A DNA stretch of 19,179 nucleotides. Origin: Spirochaetia bacterium (GTDB lineage: Bacteria; Spirochaetota; Spirochaetia; PWKH01). The DNA lies in contig JAIPFU010000017.1 in the NCBI GenBank assembly GCA_021736505.1, positions 1-19,179 of the forward strand. Direction: 5' to 3'. Position 1 is the stretch's first letter. Each line of letters starts with the position of its first letter. The position numbers and the translations under genes were made by a program. This document shows, piece by piece, positions 14,534-19,179 of the stretch. Below the pieces are notes generated by a model, which was given only the letters and a program-made list of their open reading frames with translations, did not search any database and was not told the origin of the DNA.

Positions 14534-15346
14534 ATGTATCATGTCAGTATTCCGATAGAAGATTTTGAAGGGGCTATTTCCGGGAAAAAAGCAAATTTTG
14601 AAGTTGAAGAGGTCATACCCACTTTGGACTTGGAAGAGATGGATCCAAATCCTTTTACAGAAATTGATGAGGCCGTGGCCGTCTTTGATTATTTCGGTAA
14701 AAGCAGTAATACGCTGGAGAAAATGCCGCCCCTGCGCTTACCCATCTCCTGCAGAAAGCGCTCTATTGTTACATCACGAATTGACAGCGTTAATAAAGAT
14801 AAGAAGGAGTGGGGCTTTGATGAAGAACTAGTAAAGCTGTCTGAGGATGATTGGGATTGGATTGAGGATGAATATCTCAGTTTCAAACGGAGTGTGACAT
14901 CAGGTTTTACCTTTCAGGATTCCATTAAAACGGGATGGTTCCCAGATTTTTCAGCTCTTGAGAAGGAGCGTAGTAAGGCGTTAATTCCGTATCATCATAT
15001 TTTTCCCTATGCAGAGCCCTTTGAAGCAGTATTCGAGTACAAACATGTCATCATGGATGACCGCTACGGTTTCTTTTCTCAGGATCTTACAAAAAGTGTA
15101 CAGCTGATCATGGTACATAAGAAAAAGAAGAGAGAGATGTTTTCCGGGTATCTGACTGTGGATGCTGAAACCGGGGATGTCTTTTACAGAATCGGTCCTG
15201 GATCGAAATATTCAGCCAGTGAGGAAAAAAAGCTCATGAAAATATTCAATTCCTGCAGAAAATCCAATCCGGAAATCATGGAAACCATTTACAAACGAAG
15301 CCTGCAGGTTAAGCAGTATGCTGATTACTATCGTATGCACTATTGA
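14534..15346 (+). CDS. Conserved-looking hypothetical acidic cytoplasmic protein
   Basis: 270 aa from ATG 14534, fixed by AGGAGGAG (14522-14529); an in-frame TTG at 14504 has no ribosome site. I do not recognise the family. There is no signal peptide or membrane helix. Residues 1-55 are acidic (EVEEVIPTLDLEEMDPNPF), as is KLSEDDWDWIEDEYLSFKRS (101-120). HVIMDDRYGFFSQDLTKSVQ (171-190) and MFSGYLTVDAETGDVFYRIG (202-221) read as regular beta strands of a folded domain. The C-terminus is basic and helical (KKLMKIFNSCRKSNPEIMET and onward). Codon use looks like the neighbours. It is a single gene with a structured leader, and a strong stem-loop follows it. No function can be assigned. Confidence 0.75.
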   Translation: MYHVSIPIEDFEGAISGKKANFEVEEVIPTLDLEEMDPNPFTEIDEAVAVFDYFGKSSNTLEKMPPLRLPISCRKRSIVTSRIDSVNKDKKEWGFDEELVKLSEDDWDWIEDEYLSFKRSVTSGFTFQDSIKTGWFPDFSALEKERSKALIPYHHIFPYAEPFEAVFEYKHVIMDDRYGFFSQDLTKSVQLIMVHKKKKREMFSGYLTVDAETGDVFYRIGPGSKYSASEEKKLMKIFNSCRKSNPEIMETIYKRSLQVKQYADYYRMHY

Positions 15347-15394
15347 TATTCTACTATTCAGGTGAAAATCTGAATCATGGTAAAAATAGGGAGT

Positions 15395-15423
15395 GTCGCT
15401 GAGTTTCAAGTAAGCTCAGCGGC
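15395..15423. terminator. 12-bp stem-loop between convergent genes
   Basis: GTCGCTGAGTTT (15395-15406), loop CAAGT, AAGCTCAGCGGC (15412-15423), with two T-G pairs. It separates the plus-strand 270-aa gene from the minus-strand cyclase. On the minus strand a TTTTT run follows nine bases further on, so it best suits the cyclase transcript, but it could act in both directions. Confidence 0.5.
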
Positions 15424-15468
15424 AGAAAAGTAATTAGCTATAGGCAGCAATAGGTGCTTTACGGATAC

Positions 15469-15506
15469 CAGGAGAGCAAAAAACAGGAGAGCAAAAAACA
15501 GGAGAG
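15469..15506. repeat. 15-bp tandem repeat, 2.5 copies
   Basis: CAGGAGAGCAAAAAA at 15469-15483 and 15484-15498, then CAGGAGAG at 15499-15506, all exact. Non-coding, just beyond the 3' end of the cyclase gene. Confidence 0.9.
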
Positions 15507-15540
15507 TCGAAGATCAGAAGGAGGAAAAAGGTTAAAAAGG

Positions 15541-16992
15541 TTAGGAGAGGACAACAATTTTATCTCGTCCCTCATCTTTAGCCTTATATAAAGCTTTATC
15601 TGCACGTCCCATGACTTTTTCGAGGGTGTCTTCCTGCTTGAATTCCGTCACACCCATACTGAGCGTAATAAAATCGGCTTTCTCCTTGCCCATAGGCAGC
15701 GGTGTTTGACTTAATTCTTTCCGTATACGTTTAGCTAGCTGTTCAGTTTCATACTGCTTGTTATGGGCAATGATCACGAATTCATCTCCGCCCCACCTAG
15801 CTGCAAAATCAACATCCCTAATAATGCTTTGGAGAAAAGCAGCTAAATCTTTAAGGATTTGATCTCCATTCAAGTGACCTTGAGCATCATTTATTTGTTT
15901 GAAATGATCTATATCAAATAGAATTAATGAAAGTGGAAGACTGTATCTCCTGAATCGACTGATGGATATATGCATGTGTTGAATAAAATTTCTTCGATTA
16001 GCAATTTGAGTCAACTCATCAGTCAATGCATTATATTCAAGTTTCTTCTGGAAATGCTTGATAATAACAGCAATGATACTAATGATGAGGAGTGAAGTTA
16101 CTAGTCCAATAATAATGGTGCGTAATAAATTTTTGCGGGCAATTCCCAAGGATTCTTCTTCATCCTGCTCTACAACAAGAAACCAATCCAGTTCAGGCAT
16201 ATACAACGAAGTTGTCAAAATGGTATGCCCGCCGTTTATATAGGAATTATTCCGTGGTTCAAGTTCAGGAATAAGTATATCATCTGCGACGTCTCTTATT
16301 CCAGCCTCGTCAAAAATTGAAGTTTTTTCTATCATATTTTCATCAGAATGTGCCTGTATGATACCATCGGGGTCCACTAAATAGATATTTCTGCTGTACT
16401 TTCTCTGTTTTTCTTCAAGGAAAGAAGAAAAATGTTCCATCTTAATACCTACTCCGGTTACTCCAAGCAAATTTCCCTCGGCATCTTCAATTCGGTGATT
16501 AATAAAGATTGTCAGCTGGTTGTTGCTTGCTTCATTAGTATCTACATCCAAATCATACTTTTCACCGGACTCAATAAATGTATAGTACCAGATATCATGG
16601 GGATCTTTCGGATCTACCGTTTTAAGTATCCCGTCATAGTGATAATATGCTTTAGTTCTTTCAGATATGAGAAATGTTGAAAAATAACCGTACTCTTCAT
16701 GAATTCCTAAAAGGTATTCCTGAATAGCATTGATGTTTTTTTCCCCTGATGTAATCCAATTTTTAACATAGGAATCATTAGCCATGAGAGATGCATGATG
16801 CAGTGAGGGGATGAAGTTTTTTTGAATTTGGGAATTGATATTATCTCGAAGCAGGGGGAGTGTGGAGTTTACAATTTCTTCTTTTATTGAGTCTTTCATA
16901 GCTATATAATTAAAAATACTCAAGCTGAGAAAAGAACAAATAAGCAATGTGCTGATAATTATTATGAGTTTAAGGGTATGCCTTTTTTCCAT
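15541..16992 (-). CDS. Membrane diguanylate cyclase with extracytoplasmic dCache-like sensor
   Basis: 483 aa. Makes cyclic di-GMP from two GTP in response to an external signal. Transmembrane helices at about 8-30 and 292-312 enclose a periplasmic region of about 260 residues that resembles a double Cache sensor (DIWYYTFIESGEKYDLDVDT near 133-152, GVTGVGIKMEHFSSFL near 177-192, IYLVDPDGIIQAHSDE near 203-218). The GGDEF domain starts at LTDELTQIANRRNF (323-336), has FDIDHFKQIND (359-369), and intact GGDEF (401-405). Arg392-x-x-Asp395, five residues before it, is the product-inhibition I-site, so the enzyme should be active and feedback-controlled. No phosphodiesterase domain. The ribosome site before ATG 16992 is weak. 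The ligand is unknown. Confidence 0.92.
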   Translation of the reverse strand: MEKRHTLKLIIIISTLLICSFLSLSIFNYIAMKDSIKEEIVNSTLPLLRDNINSQIQKNFIPSLHHASLMANDSYVKNWITSGEKNINAIQEYLLGIHEEYGYFSTFLISERTKAYYHYDGILKTVDPKDPHDIWYYTFIESGEKYDLDVDTNEASNNQLTIFINHRIEDAEGNLLGVTGVGIKMEHFSSFLEEKQRKYSRNIYLVDPDGIIQAHSDENMIEKTSIFDEAGIRDVADDILIPELEPRNNSYINGGHTILTTSLYMPELDWFLVVEQDEEESLGIARKNLLRTIIIGLVTSLLIISIIAVIIKHFQKKLEYNALTDELTQIANRRNFIQHMHISISRFRRYSLPLSLILFDIDHFKQINDAQGHLNGDQILKDLAAFLQSIIRDVDFAARWGGDEFVIIAHNKQYETEQLAKRIRKELSQTPLPMGKEKADFITLSMGVTEFKQEDTLEKVMGRADKALYKAKDEGRDKIVVLS

Positions 16993-17110
16993 AAACCATC
17001 TTAGTCTTCTCTGTGAGCTTTGTCAAATTTATATGATACTCAACGATGATATAGTTCTTTTTTGATTTTTTTGGAATTGATAGATCGTTTGGTAGATCGA
17101 AACGTTAAAA

Positions 17111-17140
17111 ATTGGTACAGATTGGTACAGATTGGTACAG
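17111..17140. repeat. 10-bp tandem repeat, three exact copies
   Basis: ATTGGTACAG occurs three times in a row at 17111-17140, between the cyclase start and the tRNA gene. It could be a regulatory array for the cyclase, but the unit is not a site I recognise. Confidence 0.9.
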
Positions 17141-17213
17141 AAATGTCACCGGCAAAAATTACTCAACTCATGAACAGTACAATTAAATCATTATATGTTA
17201 ATGGATTAAAAAT

Positions 17214-17287
17214 TACCCCGGACGCGATTCGAACGCATGACCTGCTGCTTAGGAGGCAGCCGCTCTATCCTGCTGAGCTACCGGGGC
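17214..17287 (-). tRNA. tRNA-Arg(CCU)
   Basis: The minus strand folds as a full 74-nt cloverleaf. Acceptor arms are GCCCCGG and CCGGGGT with discriminator A. The D arm is GCTC/GAGC. The anticodon stem is GCTGC/GCAGC around loop CTCCTAA, giving anticodon CCU, which reads AGG. The T arm is ATGCG/CGCGT around TTCGAAT. CCA is not encoded and would be added after transcription. The first acceptor pair is G-U. Confidence 0.95.
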
Positions 17288-17679
17288 ATTACAGTTTATT
17301 GCGCTTGAAGATTAAAATAAATAGATTCGGCTGTCAATCCCTAAGTCCACAAGGCCCAATCCCTAAGTCCCTAAAGCCTTAAGTCTAAAGTCTATGATCC
17401 TAAAGCCTGAGACCCTAAAAAAGGCTGGAGCCTAAATTACTTACCGCATTCTAAGCATCATAAAATAGTCAAACAGATCCAATACTTGTAATGTATACAG
17501 CGAGTCTGCATAAATATCGAAAAAATATACTAAAAAAGTAAAATAAGTATGGAAAAAAGATATGAAAACTGGTACATTATCTCTAAAATTATGGTAATAT
17601 GTCCGAATAGCAGTATGGAAGCATGATTTTTCCATAAGGCTTTGGTAGTACAGAAATTAAACCATAAAAAGGAGTCGTG
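17288..17679. other. tRNA-livJ intergenic region
   Basis: CAATCCCTAAGTCC is exactly repeated at 17335-17348 and 17357-17370, and CTAAAGCC-like words follow to about 17435. TAATAT at 17595-17600 preceded by TG-N (extended -10) with a poor -35 (GGTACA at 17571-17576) is the best livJ promoter candidate. No gene is seen. Confidence 0.4.
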
Positions 17680-18813
17680 ATGAAAAAAACAAGAATTTTC
17701 TCATTGGTGCTTATTCTTGCGTTAACAATGGTAAGCATGAGTGTATTCGCACAGGGAGATGCAGAAGGTACAGGACCGATCAAGATTGGAGTTGGGGGAG
17801 CTCATTCCGGTGACCTTGCTTCCTATGGTATCCCTTCTGTTCATGCTGCTGAACTCGTTGCCGAAAAATGGAACGAAGCAGGCGGTGTTTTGGGTCGTCA
17901 GGTAGAGCTGATTGTTGAAGATGACCAGTGTAAACCGGAAATTGCAACAAATACTGCTGCCAAACTGCTCGGTGAAAATGTAGTAGCTGTGATGGGGCAT
18001 ATTTGCTCTGGTGCAACTAAAGCTGCTCTGGGTATTTATGTTGATTCTGAAATAATTACTATTTCTCCCTCAGCAACCAACCCTCCGCTGACCAAAAGCG
18101 GCGATTATCCAAACTTTTTCCGTACCATTGCACCTGATGATGCACAGGCAGTAACAGAAACTAATTTTATCGTAGATGAACTTGGTCTGGAAAGTGTTGC
18201 CATTCTACATGACAAGGGTGACTATGGTAAGGGTTTTGCTACTTTCATGAGAGAATATCTCTTGGAAGAAGGTGTGGAAGTTGTTCTTTTTGAAGGAATA
18301 ACTCCCGGAGCACTGGATTACAATGCGGTAGTCAACAAAGTAGCCAATTCCGATGCTGAAGGCCTTGTTTGGGGTGGATATCATCCTGAAGCTTCAAAGC
18401 TGGTTACACAGATGAGAAACAAAGGTATGGATATGCCTTTTCTTTCTGAAGATGGTGTAAAGGATGAAACCTTCATCGCTGTAGCAGGTGAATTCGCTGA
18501 AGGCGTCTATGCCACAGGCCCTGTTGATACCAGTGATAACCCGCTCTACATTGAATCTACAGAAGCTCACGTTGAAAAATACGGTGAAAAGCCCGGGGCT
18601 TTCTTTCACAATGCATATGCCGCCACTGAGGCACTCTTGAATGCTATTGATAAAGCAGGCTCAACTGAGTATGCGGCAATCAAAGATGCCTTAACCAGTG
18701 AATATGTAGAAACTCCACTCGGAAAGATCAGTTTTGATGATAAGGGTGATGCAATTGGTGTCGGTTTCTCAGTTTATCAGGTTCAGAACGGGGAATTTGT
18801 TGAACTTAAATAG
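17680..18813 (+). CDS. Branched-chain amino acid-type ABC transporter substrate-binding protein (LivJ-like)
   Basis: 377 aa from ATG 17680; AAGGAG (17669-17674) is five bases upstream, and an in-frame GTG three bases earlier is too close to it. Residues 1-24 are a Sec signal peptide (MKK, hydrophobic core, cleavage after VFA before QG); there is no lipobox Cys, so the mature protein is free in the periplasm. IKIGVGGAHSGDLASYGIPS, AAELVAEKWNEAGGVLGRQV and VVAVMGHICSGATKAALGIY are the conserved blocks of the Peripla_BP_6 (LivJ/LivK) fold; the HICSGAT loop normally contacts the ligand's amino and carboxyl groups. It delivers leucine, isoleucine, valine or a related amino acid to the LivHMGF permease, whose first gene begins at 19106. 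The exact ligand is unproven. Confidence 0.9.
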   Translation: MKKTRIFSLVLILALTMVSMSVFAQGDAEGTGPIKIGVGGAHSGDLASYGIPSVHAAELVAEKWNEAGGVLGRQVELIVEDDQCKPEIATNTAAKLLGENVVAVMGHICSGATKAALGIYVDSEIITISPSATNPPLTKSGDYPNFFRTIAPDDAQAVTETNFIVDELGLESVAILHDKGDYGKGFATFMREYLLEEGVEVVLFEGITPGALDYNAVVNKVANSDAEGLVWGGYHPEASKLVTQMRNKGMDMPFLSEDGVKDETFIAVAGEFAEGVYATGPVDTSDNPLYIESTEAHVEKYGEKPGAFFHNAYAATEALLNAIDKAGSTEYAAIKDALTSEYVETPLGKISFDDKGDAIGVGFSVYQVQNGEFVELK

Positions 18814-19105
18814 CTTGTAGAAAAAGACGAATAACTTGTTTTGTGATATATAACGGGGGCGTCTTGTGCGTCCCCATTTTTTTGTCGCTGTTTTTTAACT
18901 AAGTAATACTTTTTTTTATTGCAAAAATATCTGAAATAGTAAAAAATAGCTAAGTGAATTTTAAGAACCGCCGGCGGCATTGAGGGCAGAGTTGTTTACG
19001 ATAGCGAAAAGTACTACAGTTAGCAGTAACAGTAGTAACTGCAGTAACGGCGGCGAGAAAACTGGGAATGTATAAAACATATCAAAAGTAAATATTGGAA
19101 GTGCT
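18814..19105. other. livJ-livH intergenic region
   Basis: Besides the terminator, this gap holds GCAGTAAC and AGTAGTAAC-like words at about 19023-19049 and no gene. No convincing separate livH promoter was recognised. Confidence 0.4.
18855..18883 (+). terminator. Rho-independent terminator after livJ-type gene
   Basis: GGGGGCG (18855-18861) pairs with CGTCCCC (18869-18875) with one G-U, around TCTTGTG, followed by A and seven T. It lies about 42 bases after the stop. In a liv operon this position allows the binding protein to be made in excess over the membrane genes. Confidence 0.8.
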
Positions 19106-19179
19106 ATGGAATATTTTATTCAATTATTCATGAGCGGTATGGTCAAGGGAAGTATTTATGCCCTGATAGCATTGGGGTA
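19106..19179 (+). CDS. livH: Branched-chain amino acid ABC transporter permease (LivH-like), 5' end only
   Basis: Only 24 codons are present before the window ends. MEYFIQLFMSGMVKGSIYAL followed by IALG matches the characteristic start of LivH-type inner-membrane permeases (family members usually begin with a short helix, then G-(S/A)-xYALxALG). GGAAG (19097-19101) lies four bases before ATG 19106. It follows the LivJ-type gene across a terminator and would form the translocation channel with LivM. Confidence 0.85.
   Translation, partial: MEYFIQLFMSGMVKGSIYALIALG

Noticed and set aside
17111..17140. Possible CRISPR remnant from three identical units
   Set aside because: Units are 10 bp with no spacers, and there are no cas genes; it is a simple tandem repeat.
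17062..17382. Open frame of 106 codons containing an IRTHDLLLRRQPLYPAELPG-like peptide
   Set aside because: It is the antisense of tRNA-Arg(CCU), a well-known false protein; no ribosome site supports it.

Overview
This 19.2-kb window looks like chromosomal DNA of a free-living bacterium. It carries housekeeping and accessory genes on both strands, separated by long AT-rich intergenic stretches that often contain short tandem repeats. The gene set (HAD-IG-type 5'-nucleotidase, Isf-type flavoproteins, COG0701 permease with a small CPKC thioredoxin, LivJ/LivH transporter, tRNA-Arg without an encoded CCA) would fit a spirochaete. This is inference from gene content only, and I hold it loosely.

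Layout. 1-1578 (minus): an Isf-type iron-sulfur flavoprotein, followed one base later by a metallo-beta-lactamase-fold protein that runs off the left edge. 1891-2655 (plus): a hemolysin III/PAQR membrane protein. 2711-5666: an arsenic-type cluster. arsR (minus) diverges from arsC (plus, GTG start) across a region with a strong promoter overlapped by dyads. A COG0701 permease (ArsP-like) and a CPKC thioredoxin follow. A 161-bp palindromic element with perfect 18-bp terminal inverted repeats lies between the permease and the thioredoxin.

5641-8062: the most unusual region. The last 26 bp of the thioredoxin gene plus 84 bp downstream (110 bp in all) recur at 7953-8062 with two mismatches. The two copies bracket a 2.2-kb insert. 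The insert holds two decayed fragments of an IS4/IS1634-like transposase in non-colinear order, a broken plus-strand reading frame, and one intact, visibly AT-rich gene for an uncharacterised six-helix membrane protein. It reads as a relic mobile insertion at the 3' end of the thioredoxin gene.

8131-9681 (plus): an oligosaccharide flippase whose stop codon lies in a 38-bp tandem repeat. 9852-11231 (minus): an IMP/GMP-type 5'-nucleotidase. 11712-14190 (plus): an aldo/keto reductase, a GNAT acetyltransferase and a second Isf-type flavoprotein. 14534-15346 (plus): an unrecognised acidic protein behind a leader with two adjacent hairpins. 15541-16992 (minus): a membrane diguanylate cyclase. 17214-17287 (minus): tRNA-Arg(CCU). 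17680-18813 (plus): a LivJ-type binding protein, its terminator, and the first codons of livH at the right edge.

No complete undescribed system is proven here. The best leads are the thioredoxin-3'-end insertion with its passenger membrane protein, the palindromic element inside the ars cluster, and the intergenic tandem repeats, each with a different unit.
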